64,000 nucleotides of DNA from Acinetobacter sp. ANC 4805 (GCF_022549495.1 NZ_JAKZGD010000001.1:463078-527077), one strand, 5' to 3'. Positions 8,483-18,199 are shown, counted from the stretch's first letter. Made by a program: numbers and translations. The notes: a model not told the origin generated them from the letters alone.

Positions 8483-9642
8483 TAGTGCTGCTCCTGCGGT
8501 GTAGCTTGTAACTGTTGTTCTCCACCTAAAAATGCACGTAGTGTTTTTACATATAGTGGGATAGGGAATAAGAACGAGTCATGACCTTGTTCAGCATCAA
8601 TGTCTAAATAGCTGACAGGTTTATGATTATCAATCAAAGCATCCACGATTTCTTGTGAACGACTTGGGCTAAAACGCCAGTCAGTGGTAAAGGAAACCAC
8701 TAAAAATTTGCATTTCGGCTGACTCATGGCTTTGGTCAATGAATGCTCATATTCACGAGAGGGATCAAAGTAATCCAATGCCTTGGTCATAATCAAGTAG
8801 GTATTTGCATCAAAATTACGGCTAAATTGTTCGCCTTGGTAACGCAAATAACTTTCGACTTGGAATTCGACATCAAAACCATACATAAATTTGCCCGATT
8901 TTAAATCACGACCAAATTTTTGTTTCATGGCTTCTTCAGACAGATACGTGATATGACCGACCATACGTGCCAAAATTAAACCACGTTTCGGGTAACTATC
9001 ATTTTCTAAATAACGCCCATGATGAAAATCAGGGTCAGACAGAATGGATTGGCGAGCAACCTCATTGAAGGCAATATTTTGTGCAGAAAGCTTTGGCGCA
9101 CTGGCAATAATCACACATTTATTTAAACGATCAGCATAGTCCAAAGACCATTGTAAAGCCTGCATGCCCCCTAATGAACCGCCAATAATGGCATACCAAA
9201 CCTCAATTCCTAATACATCTGACAGCATCGCTTGGGTTTTGACCCAGTCACGAACTGTGACTAATGGAAAATCTGGGCCATACGGTCGGTTTTCATTTTC
9301 AGGGTTAGGTGAGGTCGGTCCTGTTGAACCATTACAGCCACCAATATTATTTAAAGAAACAATAAAGAAGTGATTGGTGTCAATGGCTTTTCCTGGACCA
9401 ATACAACTGTCCCACCAGCCTGCTTTTTTATCATCTTCATGATGATAACCCGCAGCATGATGATGCCCTGATAATGCATGACAAATCAGGATTGCATTGG
9501 ATTTATCTGCATTGAGTGTTCCATAGGTTTCAACCATTAGATCGAAGCGTGGCAAAATACGCCCACATTCAAGATGTAATGGTTGCTCAAATTGAAATTT
9601 TTGTGGTGTGACTAAACCCACTGAATCCGATGGAAAAGACAC
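8482..9642 (-). CDS. metX: Homoserine O-acyltransferase MetX
   Basis: A 386-residue alpha/beta-hydrolase-fold enzyme that acylates homoserine at the start of methionine biosynthesis. The nucleophile elbow GGSLGGMQ puts the catalytic serine at residue 156. The acid is probably in [13 protein letters not shown], and the histidine in [10 protein letters not shown]. MetX was long called an acetyltransferase, but members from Acinetobacter have been assigned as succinyltransferases, so the acyl donor is left open here. First gene of metX-metW-Sel1. Confidence 0.95.
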   Translation of the reverse strand: MSFPSDSVGLVTPQKFQFEQPLHLECGRILPRFDLMVETYGTLNADKSNAILICHALSGHHHAAGYHHEDDKKAGWWDSCIGPGKAIDTNHFFIVSLNNIGGCNGSTGPTSPNPENENRPYGPDFPLVTVRDWVKTQAMLSDVLGIEVWYAIIGGSLGGMQALQWSLDYADRLNKCVIIASAPKLSAQNIAFNEVARQSILSDPDFHHGRYLENDSYPKRGLILARMVGHITYLSEEAMKQKFGRDLKSGKFMYGFDVEFQVESYLRYQGEQFSRNFDANTYLIMTKALDYFDPSREYEHSLTKAMSQPKCKFLVVSFTTDWRFSPSRSQEIVDALIDNHKPVSYLDIDAEQGHDSFLFPIPLYVKTLRAFLGGEQQLQATPQEQH

Positions 9643-9668
9643 TGTAATGATTCGCCTTATATTTAAAG

Positions 9669-9704
9669 TCCCTCTTAATAAAAGAGGGATTTAGGAGGAT
9701 TTGG
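9669..9704 (+). repeat. Short degenerate palindromic repeat, copy 1
   Basis: TCCCTCTT and AAGAGGGA form an 8-base stem around AATAA, followed by TTTAGGAGGATTT. A similar unit occurs at 50414-50447 in the same orientation, also in an intergenic space. It lies just upstream of metX and may be a REP-like element. Confidence 0.45.
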
Positions 9705-9714
9705 AAAATAAATA

Positions 9715-9740
9715 AAAGGATACCAATTCAGGTATCCTTT
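9715..9740 (-). terminator. Terminator of leuA
   Basis: Ten-base arms AAAGGATACC/GGTATCCTTT with a 6-base loop; on the minus strand a T-rich tract follows. It lies 38 bases after the leuA stop. Confidence 0.8.
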
Positions 9741-9778
9741 CCAAAGTCATTTTTTCTGATATTACAACTCAGCTTTAC

Positions 9779-11476
9779 TTAGACTGCGGCAGCCGCAACT
9801 TGCTCAGTTGTCAGTACACCTTGCTCAATCAAGCGGTTGGTACATGCAATAATCGCTTCGATTGATGACGTTACAATGTTGTCATGAATCCCTGCACCAA
9901 ATGCGCTCTTACCCGTGCCTTTGACTTGAAGTTCAATCAATGCAAGTGCTTTGGCATTCGCCCCAGAACTGATACTGCGCTCTTCATAGTTTAAGACATC
10001 AATTGGTAATTGTAATGCATCTAACATTGCCGAGATTGGACCATTGCCTTCGCCGTGTAAACGTTGGATTTGACCATCAATCTCAATGTCTAATTCAATG
10101 ATTTGTTTGCCATCAATATCAGACAATTGATAATGTTTTGTTTGGTAATGACTATTTTTCACATCCACATACGTATTTTGGAATAAAGTCCAAATTTCAT
10201 GGGCGTTGATTTCTGTGCCATTTTCATCGGTATATTGCTGTACGATTTGGCTGAATTCAATTTGAACACGGCGTGGTAATGCCACGTTGTAATTTGATTC
10301 TAATAAGTATGCGATACCACCTTTACCTGATTGGCTATTCACACGGATCACCGCATCATAGTCACGACCTAAATCTTTAGGGTCGATTGGTAAGTATGGC
10401 ATATCCCAGATTTCTTCATTTTTCTGGAACTCAAAACCTTTTTTAATCGCATCTTGGTGTGAACCAGAAAACGCAGTAAAGACCAAGTCACCTGCATATG
10501 GATGACGAGGGTGTACAGGTAAACCTGTGCATTCTTCAACGGTTGCAATCACTTCATTGATATTTGAGAAGTCTAAGTTAGGTGCTACACCTTGGGTATA
10601 CATATTCAAGGCAATTGCAGCAACGTCGACGTTACCTGTACGTTCACCATTACCAAACACACAACCCTCGACACGGTCTGCACCTGCCATGATTGCCAAT
10701 TCAGAGGCGGCGATACCACAACCACGGTCATTATGACAGTGAACTGAGATAATCACGCCATCGCGACGTGCCAAGTTACGGTGCATCCATTCTATTTGAT
10801 CGGCATAGACATTTGGTGTTGAAACTTCGACCGTCGCAGGCAAGTTCAAGATGACTTTATTGGTCGGTGAAGCTTCCCAAATTTCAGTGACTGCATCACA
10901 GACATCTTTGGCAACTTCTAATTCTGTTGCAGAAAAACATTCTGGGCTGTATTGGAAAATCCAGTCGGTTGCAGGATATTGCGCTGCATACTCTTTCACT
11001 TTATTGGCTGCATTAATGGCAAGTTGTTTTGCGCCGTTTGCATCCACATTCAATACTTTTTGACGGAAGGTGGGTGAGTTAGAGTTATAGATATGTACAA
11101 TCGCACGTTTAGCATCAACCAACGCTTCAAAAGTACGTGCAATCAAATGATCACGTGCTTGGACTAAAACCTCGATATACACATCGTCAGGAATCAAATC
11201 TTCTTCAATCAATTTACGCGTAAAATCGAAGTCAATTTGTGAAGCAGATGGGAAACCAATTTCAATGTGTTTGAAGCCGATACCGACCAACATTTTGAAC
11301 ATTTTTAATTTTTGATCCATATTCATCGGTTCAAAAATCGCTTGGTTACCGTCACGAAGGTCGGTGCTCATCCAAATCGGCGCTTGGTTAATTTCATTAT
11401 TTGGCCATTGGCGATCTGGTAAATCCACACGTTGATACATACGGCGGTATTTTTTGCTTGGGTCAGCCAACATCAT
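9779..11476 (-). CDS. leuA: 2-isopropylmalate synthase LeuA
   Basis: A 565-residue enzyme of the longer LeuA type. It condenses acetyl-CoA with 2-oxoisovalerate in the first committed step of leucine synthesis. The catalytic TIM barrel shows STDLRDGNQA (residues 37-46, substrate- and metal-binding), the HxH metal motif VHCHNDRGCG, and NGERTGN. The C-terminal third is the leucine-binding regulatory domain, so feedback inhibition is expected. The start ATG has an AAGGAG ribosome-binding site 7 bases upstream. A long leader region with a leucine-rich leader peptide precedes it. Confidence 0.96.
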   Translation of the reverse strand: MMLADPSKKYRRMYQRVDLPDRQWPNNEINQAPIWMSTDLRDGNQAIFEPMNMDQKLKMFKMLVGIGFKHIEIGFPSASQIDFDFTRKLIEEDLIPDDVYIEVLVQARDHLIARTFEALVDAKRAIVHIYNSNSPTFRQKVLNVDANGAKQLAINAANKVKEYAAQYPATDWIFQYSPECFSATELEVAKDVCDAVTEIWEASPTNKVILNLPATVEVSTPNVYADQIEWMHRNLARRDGVIISVHCHNDRGCGIAASELAIMAGADRVEGCVFGNGERTGNVDVAAIALNMYTQGVAPNLDFSNINEVIATVEECTGLPVHPRHPYAGDLVFTAFSGSHQDAIKKGFEFQKNEEIWDMPYLPIDPKDLGRDYDAVIRVNSQSGKGGIAYLLESNYNVALPRRVQIEFSQIVQQYTDENGTEINAHEIWTLFQNTYVDVKNSHYQTKHYQLSDIDGKQIIELDIEIDGQIQRLHGEGNGPISAMLDALQLPIDVLNYEERSISSGANAKALALIELQVKGTGKSAFGAGIHDNIVTSSIEAIIACTNRLIEQGVLTTEQVAAAAV

Positions 11477-11608
11477 GAGATAACTCCTTGTTATAGCTTG
11501 GGTTGCAAATTCAGATTAAATGCAACGTGCTATAAATATATATGGTGTCTATAAGAATCAATTTAAAGCGAATAAGGGATTGAATACCTAAAAATTAGGT
11601 TAAAAAAT
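11477..11608 (-). promoter_or_regulatory. leuA leader RNA with possible attenuator hairpins
   Basis: Between the leader peptide stop and leuA, two foldable segments are visible on the minus strand. One is a small stem ACCTAA/TTAGGT (11586-11600). The other is a longer interrupted stem in which TATAGC and GTTGCA pair with TGCAAC and GCTATA, ending just before the AAGGAG site of leuA. No GC-rich hairpin followed by a clean T run is present, so a classical intrinsic attenuator is not proven; control could act on translation or through Rho. Confidence 0.4.
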
Positions 11609-11692
11609 TTATACGCGCGCAAGGCGCAGCATCAGCAGTGCATGACGATGGTTTGAATAAGACGAAGAGCTAAAGCCGTGATTTATTTTCAT
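11609..11692 (-). CDS. Putative leuA leader peptide (27 residues)
   Basis: On the minus strand an ATG at 11692 opens a 27-codon frame ending in HALLMLRLARV and TAA at 11609-11611. Four leucine codons fall within six codons (CTG CTG ATG CTG CGC CTT). CTG looks uncommon in this AT-rich genome, where TTA and TTG are plentiful in neighbouring genes. The frame sits between a good promoter-like sequence and leuA, 132 bases before the leuA start, as expected for an attenuation leader that senses charged leucine tRNA. The ribosome-binding site is weak (GGTAGATA). This is inference from position and composition. Confidence 0.6.
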   Translation of the reverse strand: MKINHGFSSSSYSNHRHALLMLRLARV

Positions 11693-11752
11693 TATCTACC
11701 ATTCAAATGCGTTATTCGGTTGTGCAGTGATATGAGTCACCTAATAGACATC

Positions 11753-11781
11753 AGTCTAGGTGAAAATACAAGCGACTGCAA
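11753..11781 (-). promoter_or_regulatory. Probable sigma-70 promoter of the leuA leader transcript
   Basis: Minus strand TTGCAG (11776-11781), a 17-base spacer, then TAGACT (11753-11758). Predicted transcription would start near 11746, giving an untranslated leader of about 270 bases before leuA and 54 bases before the leader peptide. Confidence 0.5.
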
Positions 11782-11877
11782 AGGTCTGTAACTTATTTTA
11801 ATTCGAATGGATGGAAAATATTTCCCTATTTTTTGCGTAATAGTGAAAAATGAAGAAAATATTTTCCGTAAATACCC

Positions 11878-12981
11878 TTAGATTCGATAAATGTAGTCTT
11901 GGTTAATGTCTTTTATGGTTGCTGTTCCCATGAGTGCCATCGTAATTTCGAATTCTTCTTTTAACATCCGTATGACATGCGCTACACCGAGTGCGCCTGC
12001 TGTTGCTAAACCATAAATGTAGGGACGACCAATCAATACAGCATTTGCACCTAAGGCAATTGCTTTGAACACATCCGTTCCACGTCGAATACCACCATCG
12101 AATAGTACAGGATAATCAGCAGGAACAATTGCTCTGATTTTTTCTAATGCAATTAAGGGGGAGATGGTGGTATCAACGATACGTCCACCATGATTTGAAA
12201 CGATGATTCCTGCAACACCATAATCAAGTGCTTTCTGAGCATCAGCAGGGTGTAAAATTCCTTTTAAAATAACGGGTAATTGGGTATTTGCAATGACCCA
12301 TGCAATATCAGACCACTTTGGCGCGATTTGCATTAAACCTTGAAACAACTGACTTTCGGATGGAGATACATCAGGAAAACTCAGGTGTGTAGGCGTATGT
12401 GGGTGCTGCATATCTTTAGGTAATTGGAAGAATAATTTGCGTTCTCGATCTCGAATACCAACATGTGGAGCATCGACGGTGATGACCAGTGCGCGATAAC
12501 CTGATTGTTCAGCTTGTTTGATTAAAGCCGATGATTTTTCTCGAGAACCCTGCCAATAAAGCTGAAACCATTTATATGGATTATGGTGCGTGAGTTCATC
12601 CATTGCGGTATTACTAAAAGTACTGAGGATGATATTACTCTGCATCACTTCGGCAGCAAGGGCAGAAGCAGCCTCTGCTTGTGGGTGAAAAAGTGCTTGA
12701 TGACCAATCGGTGCTAAAAAAATAGGATGAGGATATTCCAAACCAAATAAATGAAAACGGGTATTCCCCTGTGTTAAATCATTTAAATGTCTCGGAATTA
12801 GTTGAATATTTTGAAATTGCTGGCAATTATTTTGCACACTAAGTTCATGCATTGCACCGCCATTTAAATATCCCCACACATCTTCAGGCACATGCCGTTG
12901 AGCTTGTTGTTGATAGTCGTGAATGGTTTGAATATATGCCGGAATCGCATCTAATGGTGCTAATGGTCTGTGCTGAGACAT
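11878..12981 (-). CDS. FMN-dependent alpha-hydroxy-acid oxidase/dehydrogenase
   Basis: A 367-residue TIM-barrel flavoprotein of the lactate/glycolate oxidase family. The active-site histidine lies in IVSNHGGR, followed by the FMN phosphate-binding block VLFDGGIRRGTDVFKA and ALGANAVLIGRP. Substrate is not determinable; L-lactate-like acids are usual. I chose the ATG at 12981, which overlaps the piuC stop as TAATG, over an in-frame ATG at 12996. It is thus coupled to piuC and probably part of the iron-regulated block. It lacks the membrane-anchoring features I would need to call it LldD. Confidence 0.85.
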   Translation of the reverse strand: MSQHRPLAPLDAIPAYIQTIHDYQQQAQRHVPEDVWGYLNGGAMHELSVQNNCQQFQNIQLIPRHLNDLTQGNTRFHLFGLEYPHPIFLAPIGHQALFHPQAEAASALAAEVMQSNIILSTFSNTAMDELTHHNPYKWFQLYWQGSREKSSALIKQAEQSGYRALVITVDAPHVGIRDRERKLFFQLPKDMQHPHTPTHLSFPDVSPSESQLFQGLMQIAPKWSDIAWVIANTQLPVILKGILHPADAQKALDYGVAGIIVSNHGGRIVDTTISPLIALEKIRAIVPADYPVLFDGGIRRGTDVFKAIALGANAVLIGRPYIYGLATAGALGVAHVIRMLKEEFEITMALMGTATIKDINQDYIYRI

Positions 12982-13664
12982 TATAAATTGCCCCATTGTC
13001 TTAATAAATTATGATAATGACTGGTCAAGCTCACAACTTCTTCGGTGTCTCCCAATTGTTGTCTGAGTTTGATAATGGTCATATCGAGATTAAAGAGCAT
13101 GGTTCGCTGCCAGTCATCTTTCACCATACTTTGAATCCAAGTAAAAGCCGCAATTCGGCTGCCTTGAGTCACTGGTTCAACGCGATGTAAACTGGTTGCT
13201 GGATAGACAATTGCGTCTCCTGCATCAAGCTTAACTTCATGGCTGCCATAGGTATCTTCGATGACTAATTCACCACCTTCATATTCATCAGGTTCAGATA
13301 AGAAAACGGTAATAGAGACATCGGTACGAATCATTTGCCCAGTTTTTGTTGAATATTGAATTGCATTATCAACATGATTGCCATAGTTACCTTGACTTTG
13401 GTAACAGTTAAACATAGGCGATAAAATATGCTGGGGGAGAGCCGCTGAGCGAAGCAGTAAGTTTTGTTGTAAGGCATTTAAAACACGATGGCTGATTGAA
13501 GGATATACATCACTATGCACATCAATTTGTAAATTGTTTTTAATTTGTTGAGCTTGTTGTCCCGCACTTTGGATACCATTGACCCAGACTGATGCTTGTT
13601 GTATTTGTTGGCGTAGTTCAGCAACTTGTTGTTTATTTAGGACTTCGGGGATATGCAACATCAT
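12981..13664 (-). CDS. piuC: PKHD-type Fe(II)/2-oxoglutarate hydroxylase PiuC
   Basis: A 227-residue protein of the PiuC/YbiX family. The iron-binding HxD is in GNHVDNAI, the distal histidine in SLHRVEPV, and the 2-oxoglutarate-binding Arg in GSRIAAFTW. PiuC genes are usually found next to a TonB-dependent siderophore receptor and are iron-repressed, as here. The hydroxylated substrate is unknown. Two adjacent ATG codons start the frame and either could be used. It follows piuA after a hairpin-rich gap of 97 bases. Confidence 0.88.
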   Translation of the reverse strand: MMLHIPEVLNKQQVAELRQQIQQASVWVNGIQSAGQQAQQIKNNLQIDVHSDVYPSISHRVLNALQQNLLLRSAALPQHILSPMFNCYQSQGNYGNHVDNAIQYSTKTGQMIRTDVSITVFLSEPDEYEGGELVIEDTYGSHEVKLDAGDAIVYPATSLHRVEPVTQGSRIAAFTWIQSMVKDDWQRTMLFNLDMTIIKLRQQLGDTEEVVSLTSHYHNLLRQWGNL

Positions 13665-13686
13665 ATTTAAAATCTTCCAAAAAAAT

Positions 13687-13723
13687 ACAGCCTGTCGAAA
13701 GTATAACTTTTCTGACAGGCTGT
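13687..13723. terminator. Long hairpin in the piuA-piuC gap
   Basis: ACAGCCTGTC (13687-13696) pairs with GACAGGCTGT (13714-13723), and GAAAG/CTTTTC can extend the stem inward. On the plus strand it is followed by TTTT. On the minus strand it lies after piuA and before piuC, where it may cause partial termination or protect RNA ends. Confidence 0.55.
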
Positions 13724-13727
13724 TTTC

Positions 13728-13757
13728 ATGTGTTAAATCATTAATGATTTAACACAT
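13728..13757. repeat. Perfect 30-bp palindrome at the piuA 3' end
   Basis: Each half, 13728-13742, is the exact reverse complement of 13743-13757, with no mismatch. It begins 4 bases past the piuA stop. It may fold as a second hairpin in the messenger or bind a dimeric protein. Confidence 0.6.
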
Positions 13758-13761
13758 CGAT

Positions 13762-16197
13762 TTAGAACTTATAGTTGAAGCTGAGCGCCGCTGAACGTGG
13801 TTGACCAAGAACGAGACGGCTACCGCCACCATTTAATGTGCTGATATAGTCTTTATCTGCAAGGTTATAGACGTTTAAAGTCATTGATGCATTTTTGTTA
13901 AAGGTATAGGCAGCCATTGCATCAAATACCACATAAGATGGAATAGTTGGCATCACTACAGGTGTTGCACTATTGGTAATCAAACGTTTTTGTTCATCTA
14001 CATAACGTGCACCAATACCTGCTTTAAAGCCAGCAACGCTATATGTTGTCCACAAAGAAGCAGTCCAATCTGGCGACCAACGAACGCCATCGGTATATGT
14101 CCATGTTTTGGTTGTAGAGTTATAGGTCTGCTGATTTTCCTGTTCTGTGTTCATATAAGCAACACCAGCAGAGACATTCCATGCACGTGTAATTTGTCCA
14201 ACAGCACCAAGTTCTAAGCCTTTAACCGTTATTTTACCTTCAGGAATATACGTTAAACTGATTGGATCTTGAGTGATTTGGTTTTCATTCTCTGTATGGT
14301 AAGCCGCGGCAGTTAAAATGATTTTATCGTCATTTAAAACCCATTTGGTTCCAATCTCATAATGATGTGTTTCTTGAGGTTTGGTTGATGGGTTGTTGGT
14401 TACAGCATTGACTGAATTTGAAGCACTACTTAATACAAAGCCCGTTCCTGGAGGGGTTAATGATTTAGCATAAGATGCATAAACACTACTTTCGGTTGTT
14501 GGTTTAAATACACCACCGAGTTTCCAGCTAACCAAGGTATCATGTACTTTTAAATTTGTTTGTACTTCTGTAATTTCAGATGTCGTTGAATTCGTATTTA
14601 CTTCGAGTGCATCATATTGAGTATCAAAATAATCGACACGAACACCACCATTTAACTGGAAACGTTCACCAAATTTGAGTGTGTCAAACAAATAAAGTGC
14701 CGCTGTATCCGTTTGTGCGTCTGTATATCCGCCTGTGTAAACCAAATCAGGTAATACTGTATCTTGGTTTGGGTTGTATAAATTGGCAGCTGGAATGGTT
14801 GGGGCTACCTGACCTGGTATTTGTACATTACGAGTCTTGTTGTACTGCTGTTCTTGTAATAGCTCTAAACCAGCAACAATATTATGCTCAATGTCACCTG
14901 TTTTTACATTGATATTCAATGTGCTTTGGTTCGCAAGTATTTTATTGGTTTGATCTAAGCCTTGGCGGGTGCGAGCAACTGTAAAAGTATCTGGGTTAGA
15001 TAAATCAAGGGTCTTATAATTAAATTTATAGCTATAAGTTTTATCTGCATTCACTGTGACATTTACAGATGGAACTGTAATCGCATTGACTCCAGTCAAT
15101 ACACGTTCCATTTCAGTTTTACCAAAACGTGAAATATTGGTGAATTTGATATTTTCAGAGAGGTCACTTTCAATTTTTGCAGAGACCATATTGGCTGTAA
15201 TATCTTCATGATCATTAACATTGCCGTAGAAATTGGTACGGTCAACTGCAGATGCTTTTGCTAAAGCCGCATTAATTTTCTTTGCATCCGCTGAGTTGTT
15301 AATATCTGCTCGAATTGTATCTCTTAATGTTTTGTCTTTAGAGTCAAAAGGATACTTGCTATCATATTCATAATTAGATGAATAGCCATAATAGAAACCA
15401 TCCATACCAATGGTCGGAATACCACCATCAGGGATATTATTTTGTTTGATATGTTGTGAATATAGATAGAAGCGTGTGTCAGAATCTAAACCGAAAGCAA
15501 TAGCTGGTGCGATTGCCCAACCATTTTGTTCAATATAGTCACGACCTTCAACACCACCTTGTTGCCCCATAACATTCAAACGTACAGCCGTACTTTCATT
15601 GATTGCTTGGTTAATATCGGCAGCCAAACGGCTATGTTCTGCTGTGTTGTATGTCGCTGAAACTTCGCTGCTGTTTTCTGCATGTGGTAACTTGGTTGAT
15701 AAGTTGATGTAACCACCTGCACCACCACGACCTGCTTCTGCACCAGATGGACCTTTGACCACTTCAATTTGTTCAAGGTTATAAACATCACGGCTAATTG
15801 CACCAATGTCACGGATACCATCGACATAAATCGAGTTTTTGGTATCAAAACCACGCATTTGGAAAGAATCTCCCGCGCTGGTATTACCATTTTCACCTAA
15901 CTGTAGGGTAATGCCTGGTGTGTTACGCAAGGCATCTGTCAGTGAAGTTGCACCTTGTTCTTTTAAAATTTCTTTTTTGATGACACTAATCGTTTGAGGT
16001 GTATCAACCAAAGGTTGTGTGTACTTTGGTGAACTTACTTTATCCGCTTTATAAGTATTTTCTGCATTCACTTCAATGGTTGGAAGTTTAGCAACATTTT
16101 CTTCTTTGGTCGCAGCATGACCAGCAAAAGGTAAACTTGCAGCAAGTGCAACTAACTGTGTCGTACCAATGTGTTTACGACTTTTAATCTTTGCCAT
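13762..16197 (-). CDS. piuA: TonB-dependent catecholate siderophore receptor, PiuA type
   Basis: An 811-residue outer-membrane receptor with a signal peptide ending FAGHA (about residue 28). The plug domain (PLVDTPQTISVIKKEI, ALRNTPGITLQLGENG, GFDTKNSIYVDGIRD, VEVVKGPSGAEAGRGGAGG-like block) precedes a long beta-barrel ending in LSFNYKF, a typical terminal Phe. Family and the adjacent piuC point to the PiuA/Fiu group, which imports ferric catecholates and, in Acinetobacter, is a route for siderophore-conjugated antibiotics. A Fur box lies upstream. Exact ligand is not known from sequence. Confidence 0.9.
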   Translation of the reverse strand: MAKIKSRKHIGTTQLVALAASLPFAGHAATKEENVAKLPTIEVNAENTYKADKVSSPKYTQPLVDTPQTISVIKKEILKEQGATSLTDALRNTPGITLQLGENGNTSAGDSFQMRGFDTKNSIYVDGIRDIGAISRDVYNLEQIEVVKGPSGAEAGRGGAGGYINLSTKLPHAENSSEVSATYNTAEHSRLAADINQAINESTAVRLNVMGQQGGVEGRDYIEQNGWAIAPAIAFGLDSDTRFYLYSQHIKQNNIPDGGIPTIGMDGFYYGYSSNYEYDSKYPFDSKDKTLRDTIRADINNSADAKKINAALAKASAVDRTNFYGNVNDHEDITANMVSAKIESDLSENIKFTNISRFGKTEMERVLTGVNAITVPSVNVTVNADKTYSYKFNYKTLDLSNPDTFTVARTRQGLDQTNKILANQSTLNINVKTGDIEHNIVAGLELLQEQQYNKTRNVQIPGQVAPTIPAANLYNPNQDTVLPDLVYTGGYTDAQTDTAALYLFDTLKFGERFQLNGGVRVDYFDTQYDALEVNTNSTTSEITEVQTNLKVHDTLVSWKLGGVFKPTTESSVYASYAKSLTPPGTGFVLSSASNSVNAVTNNPSTKPQETHHYEIGTKWVLNDDKIILTAAAYHTENENQITQDPISLTYIPEGKITVKGLELGAVGQITRAWNVSAGVAYMNTEQENQQTYNSTTKTWTYTDGVRWSPDWTASLWTTYSVAGFKAGIGARYVDEQKRLITNSATPVVMPTIPSYVVFDAMAAYTFNKNASMTLNVYNLADKDYISTLNGGGSRLVLGQPRSAALSFNYKF

Positions 16198-16316
16198 TGA
16201 GAGAACCCCTGAATTGAAGTGATGAATGACAGAACTTTAGATCTTGTAAATACTTTTACAAAAAAGCAGTAAAAGTGGATAGATTGTTAAGCTATGTAAC
16301 AATTTGTGCGAAGTCT

Positions 16317-16341
16317 AATGATAATTATTATCGTTATCAAT
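16317..16341 (-). promoter_or_regulatory. Fur box upstream of piuA
   Basis: The stretch around AATGATAATTATTATCGTTA resembles the inverted GATAATGATAATCATTATC Fur consensus, with three readable GATAAT-like hexamers. It lies about 120-145 bases upstream of the piuA start, where the ferric uptake repressor would block transcription of the receptor block. Confidence 0.75.
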
Positions 16342-16670
16342 GGCTTTATCTATTATAGAATGGATTGTATATGCGTAAGTTGTTGATATTTAATATCTAA
16401 AAGTATAATTGGTATTAACGATTCTTATTCGAATGTAAATTAATAATAATGATTGATTTAAATAAGCAATTGTTTTTAAATGAGTAAATTGTAAGTATTA
16501 AATTTGTTAAATTATCTTTTTATCCATAAGTGATGAGAGCTTAAATATAATTTTTTTGATTTATACGAAAAATAGGGAATTTTGATCATCTAATTTTGTA
16601 TATCTCGAAAGTTGTCATATAATGTGGCACTTTAAAAAATTGTTACTACTAACTATATATCGAGGAAGCC
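16342..16670. other. AT-rich spacer with the tig promoter
   Basis: Between the Fur box and tig. Apart from the promoter-like element at 16596-16623 I see no open frame with a start and ribosome-binding site and no strong hairpin. Confidence 0.4.
16596..16623 (+). promoter_or_regulatory. Probable promoter of tig
   Basis: TTGTAT, a 16-base spacer, then a perfect TATAAT at 16618-16623. The tig start is 48 bases further on and has a GAGGAAG ribosome-binding site. Confidence 0.65.
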
Positions 16671-18002
16671 ATGCAAGTAACGACTGAAGCGGTTTCGGGC
16701 GTTGCCCGTCGTTTAAATGTTTCTGTACCGACGAGCCGCGTTAACGAGCAATTTGAAGCTCGCTTAAAACGCACTGCCAAAACTGTGAAGATCAACGGCT
16801 TCCGTCCAGGTAAAGTGCCTTTAAATGTTGTACGCCGTGAATATGGTGCAAGCATTTATCAAGAAGTGGTAAATGACATCATTCGTGACAGCGTATTTGA
16901 AGCAATTCAACAAGAAAAAATCAATGCAGTCGGTATGCCGAACATTGAAAAAGTTGAAAACAAAGATGATGCTTTAGTTTTTGAAGCAACTGTTGAAGTT
17001 TATCCAGAAGTAGAAGTGAAAGCTTTTGCTGATTTGGAAGTTGAACGTAAATCATCAGAAATCAACGATGCAGATGTTGATGTAATGATTGAAAACTTGC
17101 AAAAACAACGTGCTTCTTGGACTGAAACCAAAGGCATGGCGAAAAAAGATATGCAAGTGACTTTCGATTTTGAAGGTACTGTTGATGGCGAGAAGTTTGA
17201 AGGCGGTGCTGCTGAAGACTTTAAACTAGTTCTTGGTTCTGGTCGTATGATTCCAGGCTTTGAAGACGGTATTATCGGCATGAAGAAAGGCGAAGAGAAA
17301 GTGATTGATGTTACTTTCCCTGAAGATTACCAAGCTGAAAACTTAGCGGGTAAAGCAGCTCAATTCAAAATCAATGTGAAGCTTGTTGAAAAACAAAAAC
17401 TTCCAGAGATTGATGCTGAGTTCTTAAAAATCTTTGGTTTAACCGAAGAAGAAGGCGTAGATAAGTTAAAAGCTGACGTTCGTAAAAATATGGAACGTGA
17501 AGTTCGTAACGGTCTTCGTAACCAAATTAAACAAGCTGCGTTTGATGCGCTTGTTGCTGCAAATGAAATCGAAGTTCCAGCGTCAATGGTTGCTCAAGAA
17601 ATTGACCGTCAACGTCAACAAATGATTCAACAATTCACGCAACAGTTTGGTGCTCAAGGTGCAGGCGCATTTGATAGCAGCATGCTTCCAGATGAGTTAT
17701 TCAAAGAACAAGCAGAAAAATCAGTGAAGCTTGGCGTATTGGTCAGCAAAGTATTGGCAGATGCTAAACTTGAAGTTGATTCAGCACGTGTTGATGCTTA
17801 CATTGACGATATGGCTTCTTCTTATGAAGATCCAACAGAAGTGATTGAATACTTCAAAAATGATAAACAACAACGTGCTCAAATCGAAGCTGTTGTTTTA
17901 GAAGATCAAGTTGTAGATCACATTTTAGCTGCTGCTAAAGTAAGTGATGTTGCAGTAAGCTATGAAGACTTGTTGAAAGAACAACAAGCTCGTCGTGGCT
18001 AA
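16671..18002 (+). CDS. tig: Trigger factor
   Basis: A 443-residue ribosome-bound chaperone and peptidyl-prolyl isomerase acting on nascent chains. The ribosome-docking loop appears as [17 protein letters not shown] (about residues 43-59, family signature GFRxGKxP). A central FKBP-like domain (about 150-240; [34 protein letters not shown]) is followed by a helical C-terminal arm domain. It stands directly before clpP and clpX, the common bacterial order for folding and degradation partners. Confidence 0.97.
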   Translation: MQVTTEAVSGVARRLNVSVPTSRVNEQFEARLKRTAKTVKINGFRPGKVPLNVVRREYGASIYQEVVNDIIRDSVFEAIQQEKINAVGMPNIEKVENKDDALVFEATVEVYPEVEVKAFADLEVERKSSEINDADVDVMIENLQKQRASWTETKGMAKKDMQVTFDFEGTVDGEKFEGGAAEDFKLVLGSGRMIPGFEDGIIGMKKGEEKVIDVTFPEDYQAENLAGKAAQFKINVKLVEKQKLPEIDAEFLKIFGLTEEEGVDKLKADVRKNMEREVRNGLRNQIKQAAFDALVAANEIEVPASMVAQEIDRQRQQMIQQFTQQFGAQGAGAFDSSMLPDELFKEQAEKSVKLGVLVSKVLADAKLEVDSARVDAYIDDMASSYEDPTEVIEYFKNDKQQRAQIEAVVLEDQVVDHILAAAKVSDVAVSYEDLLKEQQARRG

Positions 18003-18021
18003 TCTTTTAAAAGTCGAGAAG

Positions 18022-18047
18022 AAAGGTGCTTAATGCACCTTTTTTTA
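18022..18047 (+). terminator. Terminator of tig
   Basis: Eight-base arms AAAGGTGC/GCACCTTT with a 5-base loop and a run of T, 19 bases after the stop. It indicates that clpP has its own promoter within 18050-18190. Confidence 0.85.
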
Positions 18048-18199
18048 TTCGTGTTATGAAAGTGTTAATTTATCGAAAAATTGCTAGATTTTAGTATAAA
18101 TAATCGAATATTTAGGGTTGAACCTTTTGCAATTTCATTGATTATCCCTCATATTGTTGACATAGATTAAGTCAGAATAATTTAGGAATAAGTAAACGT

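Noticed and set aside
9643..9778. Possible S-adenosylmethionine riboswitch before metX
   Set aside because: I looked for the multi-stem layout of a SAM aptamer and saw only a short palindromic repeat and the leuA terminator.
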